Positions 1 to 8,123 of a DNA stretch of 64,000 bases are shown piece after piece. Each line of letters starts with the position of its first letter. The first letter of the stretch is position 1. The translations under genes were made by a program, and so were the position numbers. This DNA comes from Dietzia natronolimnaea (lineage in GTDB: Bacteria; Actinomycetota; Actinomycetes; Mycobacteriales; Mycobacteriaceae). The stretch is taken from assembly GCF_039525805.1 (NCBI RefSeq), contig NZ_BAAAHZ010000013.1, one strand, 5' to 3'. Below the pieces are notes generated by a model. That model was not told the origin of the DNA, searched no databases, and saw only the letters and a program-made list of their open reading frames with translations.

Positions 1-2
1 AG

Positions 3-617
3 ATCAGCCGCGACCTCACCGGAACCCGGCCGGTCGGGCTCACCGACGGCACCACGATGACCGCCCTGGAGATCCAGCGGGAGTTCCTGGCCGCCGTCCA
101 CCGCCACCTCGCTCGCGGCGGGTGGGAGCGCGACGACCGCCCGGTCGTGGAGCGATGCGTGGCCCTGTGGGAACGGGTCCTCGACGCGGTCGAGTCCGGT
201 GACCACGACGCGATCGCCGCGGACATCGACTGGGCCGCGAAGCTCCGGCTGATCCGACAGGTACAGGACCGGACCGGGGCCGACCTCGATCACCCCAGGC
301 TCGCCCAGATCGACCTGACCTACCACGACATCCGACCGGGACGTGGGTTGCACTCGGTGCTCGAGCGCCGCGGCCTGGTCTCACGGGTCGTGGACGACCC
401 CGAGATCGACAGGGCCCGGCACTCCGCGCCGGAGACCACCCGCGCGGCACTGCGAGGTCGATTCATCTCCGCGGCCGCCGGGGCCGGACGCGACTACACG
501 GTGGACTGGGTGCATCTGAAGGTCGCCGACGGCACCCTGCCCACGGTCGCTCTCACCGACCCGTTCGCAGCGGAGGACCCGCGTGTCGACGACCTCATCG
601 CCGCGCTCGGGCGATAG
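3..617 (+). CDS. pafA: Pup--protein ligase PafA, C-terminal part
   Basis: The reading frame is open from the left edge and ends at 615-617, so only about 204 C-terminal residues are present. PafA joins the prokaryotic ubiquitin-like protein Pup to lysines of proteins bound for the mycobacterial-type proteasome, using ATP and a glutamine-synthetase-like fold. The visible part holds the family's late region (LTYHDIRPGRGLH, then an arginine-rich stretch) and the C-terminal domain ending LIAALGR. The identification rests on this match plus the pafB and pafC genes directly downstream, which is the conserved actinobacterial order. The catalytic N-terminal part lies outside the window. Confidence 0.9.
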   Translation: MSRDLTGTRPVGLTDGTTMTALEIQREFLAAVHRHLARGGWERDDRPVVERCVALWERVLDAVESGDHDAIAADIDWAAKLRLIRQVQDRTGADLDHPRLAQIDLTYHDIRPGRGLHSVLERRGLVSRVVDDPEIDRARHSAPETTRAALRGRFISAAAGAGRDYTVDWVHLKVADGTLPTVALTDPFAAEDPRVDDLIAALGR

Positions 618-627
618 CGTCCTGCCC

Positions 628-1596
628 GTGTCCACCTCCAAGTCGCAACGACTGGTCAACCTCGTCATCTGCCTGCGGTCGACCAGCGCCTACCTGTCCG
701 CGGGCGAGATCCGCAGGATGGTCCAGGGATACGACGACTGCGAGAACGAGGCCGCCTACCTGAGGATGTTCGAACGGGACAAGCGGGAACTCCGCGACGT
801 CGGCGTCCCCCTCGAACAGGGAGCCTCACTCGCACCGGGGTCCCCGGCCGGGTACCGGATCCCCGCCCGGGGTTACGAGCTCCCGGAGATCACCCTCACC
901 CCCGAACAGGCCGGCGTGTTGGCCGTGGCCTCGGAGGTCTGGCGCGAGGGGGAGCGGGCCGCACGGGCGGACGGCGCGCTGGCCAAGCTCACCGCCGCGG
1001 GTATCGACCCCGTCCACGACGCCGGCGCGACCGTGTCGGTGGAGGACCCGGCCGAACTCGCCGCCGCCGCGGTCGTCGCGGAGGCGGTCGCGGAGAGCCG
1101 ACTCCTCACGTTCGCACACACCCCTGCCGGGGCGACCGAGCCGAGCGCCCGGAGGATCGAGCCGTGGTGGACCGGTTCCCGGCACGGCAATTGGTACGTG
1201 GTCGGGCACGACCTCGACCGCGGCGAGCCCCGCACGTTCCGCCTGGTGCGCGTCTCGGACGTGCGGGTGGGCCAGGCCCGCCGGACGGTCCCGGTCCCGC
1301 CGACGACCGAGGTGCTCGCACTGCTCGACGACGCCATCTCCCGCCTGAACCCGGTCGTGGAGGCCACGGTGTGGGCGGCGGACGGCCACGCCGCCGAACT
1401 CCGGGCGATGGCCCGCGGTTCCGGGCCCGCGACCCGGTTCGGTCGTGCCGGCATCGACCTGGAGGTGAGTGCCCCCCTCGGCGAGCTGTCGTCGATGGTC
1501 GCCTCTCAGGGCGCCGACGCCGTCGCCCTGAGACCCGCCGAGCTGCGCGTCCGGGTCGTGACCATTCTCACCGCGGCGCAGGAGGCCGTCCGATGA
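628..1596 (+). CDS. pafB: WYL-domain regulator PafB
   Basis: PafB pairs with PafC to activate the LexA/RecA-independent DNA-damage response of mycobacteria (family knowledge). The protein has an N-terminal winged HTH (roughly residues 5-65, starting SKSQRLVNLVICL) and a WYL domain around GNWYVVGHD, a fold thought to sense nucleic-acid ligands. I chose the GTG at 628, 11 bases after the pafA stop, because homologues begin next to the SKxxRLxNL segment. An in-frame GTG at 583 would add 15 residues overlapping pafA. It overlaps pafC by ATGA, so the two proteins are translationally coupled, as expected for a heterodimer. Confidence 0.9.
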   Translation: MSTSKSQRLVNLVICLRSTSAYLSAGEIRRMVQGYDDCENEAAYLRMFERDKRELRDVGVPLEQGASLAPGSPAGYRIPARGYELPEITLTPEQAGVLAVASEVWREGERAARADGALAKLTAAGIDPVHDAGATVSVEDPAELAAAAVVAEAVAESRLLTFAHTPAGATEPSARRIEPWWTGSRHGNWYVVGHDLDRGEPRTFRLVRVSDVRVGQARRTVPVPPTTEVLALLDDAISRLNPVVEATVWAADGHAAELRAMARGSGPATRFGRAGIDLEVSAPLGELSSMVASQGADAVALRPAELRVRVVTILTAAQEAVR

Positions 1597-2564
1597 CCCC
1601 CCGTGCCGTCCCGTTGGCGACCCTGCTCAGCGTGGTCCCGTACTTCCACTCCCGGGGAGCCGTGCCCGTGGCCGACGCCGCGCGGGACCTCGGCATGTCG
1701 GACAAGCAGCTCCGGGACGCCCTGTGGCAGCTGTGGTCCTGCGGGCTCCCCGGGTACGGCCCGGGCGACCTCATCGACCTGGCGTTCTCGTCCGAGGACC
1801 TCGACGACGCCGAGCTGGTCGAGGTGACGTTCACCGCCGGGATCGACCGGCCCGTCCGCCTCACCGCCGCGGAGGCCGTCACCCTGGAGACCGGGCTCGC
1901 GATCTTCCTGGATCATCCCGAGGTGGTCGACCAGACCGCCCTGCGCGATCTGCTTCGGACCCTCCGGACCGCGGCGGGTGTCGAATCGGGTGCCGGGGGA
2001 CGCGGCGTCGACGCCGCCCGTCCGGAGACCACCACCCCGGATGCCGATGTGGTGCGCACCGCGGTCCACGACGGACACGCGCTGCGATTCGTCTACCACT
2101 CGGCCAGTTCCGACACCTCCACCACCCGGGTGGTCGATCCCGCTCGCCTCTCGGTCTCCGACGGCCACTCCTACGTCCACGGCGTCGACCGCGGGACGGG
2201 TCAGTGGAGGACGTTCCGCACCGACCGGATGAGCGGGGTGGAGGAGGTCGGACCGCGCCGCGCGCTCGGACCGGAACCCCAGGACGACGGCGAGGCGGGC
2301 GTCCTGATGGAGCGGGCCGTCGTCCCCTCGGCGGCGGCGTGGTTCCTCGACGAGTTCGGCTTCCACGACGTCGTCCGGCGCCCGGACGGAGATCTGGACG
2401 TCTCGATCGCCTATCACGACCGGGCGTGGCTGGTGAGATTCCTGCTCGGGCACGCCGACGTGGTGACGCCGTCGGACCCCGCACTGGCCGCGGAGATCGC
2501 CGCCCGCGCGACCGCGGGGCTCGCGCTCTATCAGGCAGACGACGACTCGATATCGTCGACGTGA
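1593..2564 (+). CDS. pafC: WYL-domain regulator PafC
   Basis: Second subunit of the PafBC activator. The ATG at 1593 overlaps the pafB stop (ATGA). The N-terminus carries an HTH (PLATLLSVVPYF, then a segment with DLGMSDKQLRDALW), and the C-terminal half carries the WYL-type core (GHSYVHGVDRGTGQWRTFR). The length of 323 residues matches PafB, as usual for the pair. The region between the domains (about residues 125-150) is rich in Gly, Ala and Pro and looks like a linker. The gene ends the proteasome-associated operon, and a new promoter precedes tatA. Confidence 0.9.
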   Translation: MTPRAVPLATLLSVVPYFHSRGAVPVADAARDLGMSDKQLRDALWQLWSCGLPGYGPGDLIDLAFSSEDLDDAELVEVTFTAGIDRPVRLTAAEAVTLETGLAIFLDHPEVVDQTALRDLLRTLRTAAGVESGAGGRGVDAARPETTTPDADVVRTAVHDGHALRFVYHSASSDTSTTRVVDPARLSVSDGHSYVHGVDRGTGQWRTFRTDRMSGVEEVGPRRALGPEPQDDGEAGVLMERAVVPSAAAWFLDEFGFHDVVRRPDGDLDVSIAYHDRAWLVRFLLGHADVVTPSDPALAAEIAARATAGLALYQADDDSISST

Positions 2565-2636
2565 AATCGTGGTGAACCCGCTGGTCACCGCGTTCGCAGA
2601 CGAGGACCGCGGCAACGCCTGTCGGCCGGGGTGCGT

Positions 2637-2672
2637 TAGCATGGGCGTGTTGTCACACAAACGGAGGTTGAC
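2637..2672 (+). promoter_or_regulatory. Probable tatA promoter -10 and ribosome-binding site
   Basis: A TAGCAT hexamer at 2637-2642 resembles the housekeeping -10. A clear CGGAGG ribosome-binding site (2662-2667) sits 5 bases before the tatA ATG. Together they give a leader of about 20-25 bases. No convincing -35 is visible, which is common in this group. The element separates tatA-tatC-helY from pafBC. Confidence 0.45.
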
Positions 2673-3131
2673 ATGGGTGCGTTGAGCATCTGGCACTGGC
2701 TCATCGTCCTCGCGGTGGTGCTGCTTCTCTTCGGCTCCAAGAAGCTCCCCGACGCCGCGCGCGGTCTCGGCCGATCGATGCGGATCTTCAAGTCGGAGAT
2801 CAAGGAGATGCAGAACGACGACAAGCCGGCCGAGCCGGAGGCGCTCACGCAGGCCGGTCAGCCGACCGCGGCGCAGTACGTCCAGCCGCAGGCGCATCCC
2901 CAGCAGGCGCAGCCCCAGCAGGCGCAGCCCCAGGCCCAGGGCTACCCGCCGGCCCCGCAGCAGCCGTACCAGCAGCCGCAGGCCCAGCAGCCGGGTCAGC
3001 CGTACCAGCAGCCGCAGGGTCAGCAGCCGTACCAGCAGCCGCAGGGTCAACAGCCGCAGCAGCCCGGCCACCCCCAGCAGCCCTTCGATCCCACCGCGCC
3101 GTACGACGGCGGCACCGGCCCCCAGCGGTAG
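2673..3131 (+). CDS. tatA: Sec-independent translocase protein TatA
   Basis: Pore-forming subunit of the twin-arginine translocase, which exports folded proteins across the cytoplasmic membrane. Residues 1-20 form the single short membrane helix, followed by the FGSKKLPDAARGLGRSMRIFK hinge and amphipathic helix typical of TatA. The second half (about residues 65-145) is an unusually long Gln/Pro-rich tail built from repeats such as QPYQQPQGQ, taking the protein to 152 residues against the usual 80-95. TatC follows after 15 bases. No TatB gene lies nearby. Confidence 0.95.
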   Translation: MGALSIWHWLIVLAVVLLLFGSKKLPDAARGLGRSMRIFKSEIKEMQNDDKPAEPEALTQAGQPTAAQYVQPQAHPQQAQPQQAQPQAQGYPPAPQQPYQQPQAQQPGQPYQQPQGQQPYQQPQGQQPQQPGHPQQPFDPTAPYDGGTGPQR

Positions 3132-3146
3132 CAGGCCACCTCACCG

Positions 3147-4187
3147 ATGACGCAGAGCGGACCGGAGAAGACCGGCGCCACCCCCAGGGGCGGCGCCGGT
3201 CGGCTGCTGTCCAAGCGCAGGCGCCGGCCACGGAACCCCGACGGCACGATGCCGCTCATCGAGCACATCTACGAGCTGCGCACGAGGCTGCTCATCGCCC
3301 TCGCGGCGATCGTCGTGACGCTGGGCTTCGGCTTCTGGTGGTACGGCAGCGGATTCTTCGGAGTCCCCTCGCTGGGTGAGATCCTCACCGGACCGTACTG
3401 CGACATCCCACCCGGTGCCCGCCTCCAGCTCGGCGACTCGGGGGACCAGTGCCGCCTCCTCGCCACCGGCCCCTTCGAGCAGTTCATGCTGCGTCTGAAG
3501 GTGGCCGCGACCGCCGGCATCGTGCTGGCCAGCCCGGTCTGGCTCTACCAGCTGTGGGCCTTCATCACTCCCGGCCTGCACAAGAACGAGAAGCGCTACG
3601 GGATCGCCTTCACGTTCCTCGCCGCCGTCCTGTTCATCGGCGGCGCCGTCCTGGCCTACATCGTCATCGTCTTCGCCCTCGAGTTCCTGCTCTCGATCGG
3701 CGACAACGTCCAGACCACCGCCCTCTCCGGTACGCAGTACTTCACCTTCCTCATCCAGCTGATCCTGATCTTCGGGGTGAGCTTCGAGATCCCGTTGCTC
3801 ATCGCGATGCTCAACGTCGCCGGAGTGCTCCGGTACGAGGTGCTCGCCAGGTCCCGCCGCGGGATCATCATGGGGATCTTCGTCTTCGCCGCCGTGGCCT
3901 CGCCCGGGCAGGACCCGTTCTCGATGCTGGCCCTCGCCGGGGCGGTGTGCATCCTGGTGGAGATGTCCATCCAGTTCGCCCGCATCCACGACAAGCGCAA
4001 GAGCAGGAACCGCGAGGAGTGGCTCGAGGTCGACGACGAGTCCGCGTCGCCGCTGGGCCCGTCCGAGCGCCTCGACGGCTCCGGTGCGGTCCGGTCCACC
4101 GGCCCGCTGTCCGCACCCGAGCCACTCGGTGGTGCCCGGCCCCTCCAGGCGCCGTCGGGTGGGGCGATGTATGACGACACGCTCTGA
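3147..4187 (+). CDS. tatC: Sec-independent translocase protein TatC
   Basis: Polytopic receptor subunit of the Tat translocase, recognising twin-arginine signal peptides together with TatB. The N-terminal cytoplasmic segment contains the family motif (MPLIEHIYELRTRL, near residue 35), followed by six hydrophobic segments, including FLAAVLFIGGAVLAYIVI. PGLHKNEKRY is the conserved first-loop region. The C-terminal tail (about residues 290-346) is hydrophilic and acidic or Pro-rich, an extension seen in actinobacterial TatC. The stop overlaps the helY start by 17 bases, so the two are probably cotranscribed. Confidence 0.95.
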   Translation: MTQSGPEKTGATPRGGAGRLLSKRRRRPRNPDGTMPLIEHIYELRTRLLIALAAIVVTLGFGFWWYGSGFFGVPSLGEILTGPYCDIPPGARLQLGDSGDQCRLLATGPFEQFMLRLKVAATAGIVLASPVWLYQLWAFITPGLHKNEKRYGIAFTFLAAVLFIGGAVLAYIVIVFALEFLLSIGDNVQTTALSGTQYFTFLIQLILIFGVSFEIPLLIAMLNVAGVLRYEVLARSRRGIIMGIFVFAAVASPGQDPFSMLALAGAVCILVEMSIQFARIHDKRKSRNREEWLEVDDESASPLGPSERLDGSGAVRSTGPLSAPEPLGGARPLQAPSGGAMYDDTL

Positions 4188-6831
4188 GCCCCACGATTCG
4201 GGCACGCTGCTCGAATCGTTCCTGCAGACGGAGGGCTTCGACCCGGACCCGTTCCAGCTGGAGGCGTTCACCGCGCTCGACGCCGGCCGCAATCTGCTCG
4301 TCTCGGCGCCCACCGGCTCGGGCAAGACGCTCATCGGGGAGTACGCGGCCCACCGGGCGTTGTCCGGCGGCGGCAGGTGCTTCTACACCACGCCCGTCAA
4401 AGCGCTGAGCAATCAGAAGTTCCGGCAGTTCCGTCATCGGTTCGGGCCCGAGAACGTGGGGTTGCTCACCGGGGACCACTCGATCGACGCCGACGCCCCG
4501 GTGGTGGTGATGACCACCGAGGTCCTCCGGAACATGATCTATTCCGGCTCCTCCGCCCTGCACGACCTGGACTGTGTGGTCATGGACGAGATCCACTACC
4601 TGGGTGATCGGTCGCGAGGGGTGGTGTGGGAGGAGATCATCCTCACCCTCGATCCGGCGGTTCGACTGGTGGGCCTGTCGGCGACGCTGAGCAACACCGA
4701 CGAGCTGGGGGACTGGATCAGCGAGATCCGGGGGGACACCGCCGTGGTGCTCTCCGAGCTGAGGCCCGTTCCGCTCGCACACATGCTCTACACGGACGGG
4801 GATCTGATCCCGGTCCGCGCGGCGGCCGACCAACGGCGGCGCACCCGAGGCGGATATCACGACGAGCGGGTCGCGGCCCGGCCCCGAGCGCAATGGGCGC
4901 GGCGCCAGGACGTCATCGAGAAGCTCGACGACGACCATCTGCTGCCCGCGATCTACTTCGTGTTCTCCCGGGCGGGCTGCGACGGGGCGGTCTCGCAGAT
5001 GCGGCGGGCCCGGTTGCGGCTGACCACCGGGGAGGAGTCCCGGCGGATCGCCTCGCACGTCGACGCCGCATGCGCACAGGTGCCCCGACACGACCTGGAC
5101 GCGCTCGACTTCACCGCCTTCCGGGCCGGGCTGGTCAGCGGCATCGCGGCCCACCACGCGGGGATGCTGCCGCTGTTCCGGACCATCGTGGAGGAGTTGT
5201 TCTCGGCGGGTCTGATCAAGGTGGTGTTCGCCACCGAGACCCTCGCCCTGGGAATCCACATGCCGGCCCGCGCGGTCGTCCTGGAGAAGACCACCAAGTT
5301 CAACGGCGACACCCACGCCATGCTCACCTCCGCGGAGTACTCGCAGATCACCGGGCGCGCCGGGAGGCGGGGGATCGACACCAAGGGCACCGCGGTGGTG
5401 CTGGACCAGCCCGACCTCGACCTGGACGCACTGTCCGCACTGGTCGACACCCCGCGATTCCCACTGCGCAGTGCGTTCACACCCGACTACTCCATGGCCG
5501 TCAACCTCGTGGAGCAACTCGGCGTGGCGGAGGCCACCTCGCTGATCGGCAGGTCGTTCGCGCAGTTCCAGACCGACCGCACGCTGGTGTCCCGGTCCCG
5601 GGCGGTGGAACGCAGGACCGATGAGAGGGACCGAATCCGGGCCGATCTCGAGGACGCCGGCGGAGACCGGCAGCTCGACGAGTACATGTCGCTCCGTGCG
5701 GACCTCGGCCGACTGGAGAAGTCCACCGAGAAGGCGACCCGGGACGACCGGCTGGACTCCGTCCGCGCGGCGATGCTCAAACAGACCGCGGGTTCGGTGA
5801 TCACCGTGGGCCGCAAACGGTTCGGCATGGTCGCCACGGTGCTGCAGGTCCGCACCGATATCCCCGCCGACCCGGCACTGCTGTGCCTGACCGACACCGG
5901 CTGGACCGGCTGGCTGCGCCAGCAGGACTTCGCGGCACCCCCCGTCCCGGTGGGGAGGGTCGATCTGCCCCGCGGCCGACGCAAGCTCGACGGGCGGGCC
6001 AAGCGGGCGCTGGTCCATCGGATGGAGGGGCTCCGGGGTAAGGCCCGGGGTCGGATGAAGAACGCCGGCGGCAAGCCCGTCCGCAAGGACCCGCGGATCG
6101 CCGCGGCGCGCCGCGCCGTGCGCCAACACCCCCTCCACGACGACCCGCTGGTCGACACGCTGGCACGTCTCCACGAACGCTGGGCCCGGGCAGCGGCGGA
6201 CGTGGCCGAGCTCACCGCCGAGGTGGAATCCGACTCCGACTCCCTGGCCCGCCGTTTCCGGAGGATCGTCGGTCTGCTGGAGCACCTGGGCTACCTGGAG
6301 GACCGCGAGGGCGAGATCCGCGCCACGGACGCCGGCCGACTGCTCGCGGGTGTGCACACCGAGCAGGACCTGTTCGTGGCCGAGTGTCTCCGACGCGGCG
6401 TGTGGGCCGGGCTGGACCCGGCCGGGCTGGCGGCGGTGATCGCCACCGTCGTGGCCCACCCCCGCAGTGACGTGGTGGTCCGCGAACCCTCCGACGAACT
6501 GCTGCGCGCGGCCCTCGCCGAGACCGAACTCGTCGCCGCCGACGTCGCCGCGACCGAGAAGGCTCACCACCTGCCCTCGACCCCGGATCTGGACGCGGGG
6601 CTCGCACCGGTCCTGCACCACTGGGTGTCGGGAGGCGCGCTGTCGTCGATCCTCGCCGCCTCGTGGCAGGAGGGCGTGGAACTCACCGCCGGGGACTTCG
6701 TTCGCTCCGCGCGGCTGGTCGTGGACGTCCTGGCCCAGGTCGGGCAGGTCGCCGAGCCCGATCTCGCGCGGACGGCGCGGTCGGCCGTGGGGTCCCTACG
6801 TCGCGGGGTCGTACTCGACCACACGGTCTGA
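4171..6831 (+). CDS. helY: Ski2/Mtr4-like DExH RNA helicase HelY
   Basis: Superfamily 2 helicase of the Ski2/Mtr4 type, expected to unwind RNA in degradation or processing. Walker A (APTGSGKT) is at residues 46-53, the DEIH box follows near residue 142, SATLSN is motif III, and ITGRAGRRG is motif VI. The C-terminal 400 residues contain the beta-barrel/KOW-like insertion and helical domain usual in the family. I chose the ATG at 4171, which overlaps the end of tatC, because the family starts close to the FxLDPFQ-type segment. The tatC-helY pairing matches Mycobacterium tuberculosis (Rv2093c-Rv2092c). It is followed by tandem repeats and a hairpin. Confidence 0.9.
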   Translation: MTTRSEPHDSGTLLESFLQTEGFDPDPFQLEAFTALDAGRNLLVSAPTGSGKTLIGEYAAHRALSGGGRCFYTTPVKALSNQKFRQFRHRFGPENVGLLTGDHSIDADAPVVVMTTEVLRNMIYSGSSALHDLDCVVMDEIHYLGDRSRGVVWEEIILTLDPAVRLVGLSATLSNTDELGDWISEIRGDTAVVLSELRPVPLAHMLYTDGDLIPVRAAADQRRRTRGGYHDERVAARPRAQWARRQDVIEKLDDDHLLPAIYFVFSRAGCDGAVSQMRRARLRLTTGEESRRIASHVDAACAQVPRHDLDALDFTAFRAGLVSGIAAHHAGMLPLFRTIVEELFSAGLIKVVFATETLALGIHMPARAVVLEKTTKFNGDTHAMLTSAEYSQITGRAGRRGIDTKGTAVVLDQPDLDLDALSALVDTPRFPLRSAFTPDYSMAVNLVEQLGVAEATSLIGRSFAQFQTDRTLVSRSRAVERRTDERDRIRADLEDAGGDRQLDEYMSLRADLGRLEKSTEKATRDDRLDSVRAAMLKQTAGSVITVGRKRFGMVATVLQVRTDIPADPALLCLTDTGWTGWLRQQDFAAPPVPVGRVDLPRGRRKLDGRAKRALVHRMEGLRGKARGRMKNAGGKPVRKDPRIAAARRAVRQHPLHDDPLVDTLARLHERWARAAADVAELTAEVESDSDSLARRFRRIVGLLEHLGYLEDREGEIRATDAGRLLAGVHTEQDLFVAECLRRGVWAGLDPAGLAAVIATVVAHPRSDVVVREPSDELLRAALAETELVAADVAATEKAHHLPSTPDLDAGLAPVLHHWVSGGALSSILAASWQEGVELTAGDFVRSARLVVDVLAQVGQVAEPDLARTARSAVGSLRRGVVLDHTV

Positions 6832-6836
6832 CCCCC

Positions 6837-6932
6837 GTCGCGCCATCCCTCCATCGCGAAGTCGCGCCATCCCTCCATCGCGCAGTCGCGCCATCCCTCC
6901 ATCGCGCAGTCGCGCAATCCCTCCATCGCGAA
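6837..6932. repeat. Four tandem 24-bp repeats
   Basis: Four consecutive 24-base units, each close to GTCGCGCCATCCCTCCATCG plus four bases, run from 6837 to 6932. The third base pair of the unit's end alternates between GCAA-like and GCCA-like forms. The block lies between the convergent helY and exonuclease genes and abuts a perfect hairpin. It is not coding on either strand, as far as can be judged. Confidence 0.9.
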
Positions 6933-6980
6933 GAGCGTTCCGCACACATCGTGCGAGAAGAGGGTGTGCGGAACGCTCTT
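6931..6980. terminator. Bidirectional hairpin terminator (17-bp stem)
   Basis: Perfect 17-base inverted repeat AAGAGCGTTCCGCACAC (6931-6947) and its complement (6964-6980), with a 16-base loop. It lies between convergent genes and can serve both strands: the stem ends in A/T pairs on each side. No long U tract follows, which is normal for actinobacterial terminators. Confidence 0.75.
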
Positions 6981-7055
6981 ATCGATGACTGGCGCTGGAG
7001 ATTTCCGGCGCGGGAGATGACCGGCCCCGGGCCTGCAGGGGACCGGCGACGGCTC

Positions 7056-7985
7056 TCAGGCCGGGTCCAGGACCGAGGCCGCCTTCTCCAGACGCCCGAT
7101 CGCACGCGCCTGTCCCGTGGCCTCACCGAGGGCGTCCAACCGCGCCCGGTCCACGTGTCCGCGCCGGCCGTCGCTATCACCCTCGAACTCGAGCTCGAAC
7201 CCGCGACCCCGCAGACGGACCACCCCGCGGGCGGCGGTCAGATAGTCGGCGGCCTCGAGAACCGCCTTCCGCTGCCGGGCGGTGAGACCAGATCCGTCGT
7301 CCTCGGCGGCCTCCACGATGCCGTCGAGGCCCCCGTACTCCCGCACGAGGGAGGCCGCGGTCTTGGTGCCGATCCCCGCCACCCCCGGCAGACCGTCGGA
7401 GGCGTCACCGACGAGCACCGCGTAGTCGGCGTACACGCGCGCGTCGTCGCCGAGGGGAAGATCGAAGCGCTCCGCGACGACCTCGGGGGTGTACGCGAGG
7501 CGCTTCTTCATCCCCGCCCCCACGTACACGACCGTGGTGGTCGCCGACGCCAGCTGGAACAGGTCGCGGTCGCCGGTCACCACCAGCACCTCGCGATCAC
7601 GCGCGGCAAGTTCCGCCAGGACGTCGTCGGCTTCGGCGTCGGCGGCGGACGCCTGCGTGATACCCGCGGCGGTGAGGATCTCCCGTATCGCGCCGACCTG
7701 CGGGTGGAGTGAGGCGGGCGCGTCCTCCCCGCCGTCGTCCCCGACACGGTGGGCCTTGTACGACGGAACCAACCCCACACGCCAGTCGGGGCGCCACTCG
7801 CGGTCCAGGGCCGCCACCAGTCCGGCCGGCGAGTACTCCTCGAGGAGCACCGACACCATGTCGCAGAATCCACGCACCGCGTTGGCCGGTGCGCCGTCGG
7901 GTCCGGTGATCTTCTCCGGTACCGAGTGGAACGCGCGGAACCACAGGCCGGCACTGTCGAGAACCATGAGCGGGCCCTGGGACAC
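7056..7985 (-). CDS. 5'-3' exonuclease (FEN/PIN-like, Rv2090 type)
   Basis: Stand-alone 5' nuclease related to the N-terminal domain of DNA polymerase I. It would remove RNA primers or flaps during replication and repair. Acidic metal-binding motifs are present: LDSAGLWFRAF at the start, DAEADDVLAELA, VTGDRDLFQL and LVGDASDGLPGVAGIGTKTA (the H3TH region). The length of 309 residues is normal. I chose the GTG at 7985, which has a GAGGAGG ribosome-binding site four bases upstream. An internal ATG at 7967 lacks one. The pairing with helY (convergent) and pepE (divergent) matches M. tuberculosis Rv2092c-Rv2089c. Confidence 0.88.
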   Translation of the reverse strand: MSQGPLMVLDSAGLWFRAFHSVPEKITGPDGAPANAVRGFCDMVSVLLEEYSPAGLVAALDREWRPDWRVGLVPSYKAHRVGDDGGEDAPASLHPQVGAIREILTAAGITQASAADAEADDVLAELAARDREVLVVTGDRDLFQLASATTTVVYVGAGMKKRLAYTPEVVAERFDLPLGDDARVYADYAVLVGDASDGLPGVAGIGTKTAASLVREYGGLDGIVEAAEDDGSGLTARQRKAVLEAADYLTAARGVVRLRGRGFELEFEGDSDGRRGHVDRARLDALGEATGQARAIGRLEKAASVLDPA

Positions 7986-8111
7986 CGCGCCTCCTCGGGT
8001 CGAGTGTGGGCCGGGTATCGACCTGTCGTCAGAATAGTCCTCCCCGTGAGAGGGCGAGGTGACAGTGGTCCGCCGGGAGCGGACGGCGGGCGCCCGCGAC
8101 GCCCGACGACC

Positions 8112-8117
8112 TAGGGT
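8112..8117 (+). promoter_or_regulatory. -10 of leaderless M24 peptidase promoter
   Basis: TAGGGT lies six bases before the ATG at 8124 and there is no ribosome-binding site, so transcription probably starts at or next to the A of the ATG. Confidence 0.5.
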
Positions 8118-8123
8118 GGGGGG

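Noticed and set aside
3868..6621. Long minus-strand frame of 917 codons opposite helY
   Set aside because: It mirrors the wobble bases of helY. The protein is rich in Arg, Gly and His with no motif, as typical for antisense frames in high-GC DNA.
6837..6932. Possible CRISPR array
   Set aside because: The 24-base units are contiguous, with no spacers and no cas genes nearby.
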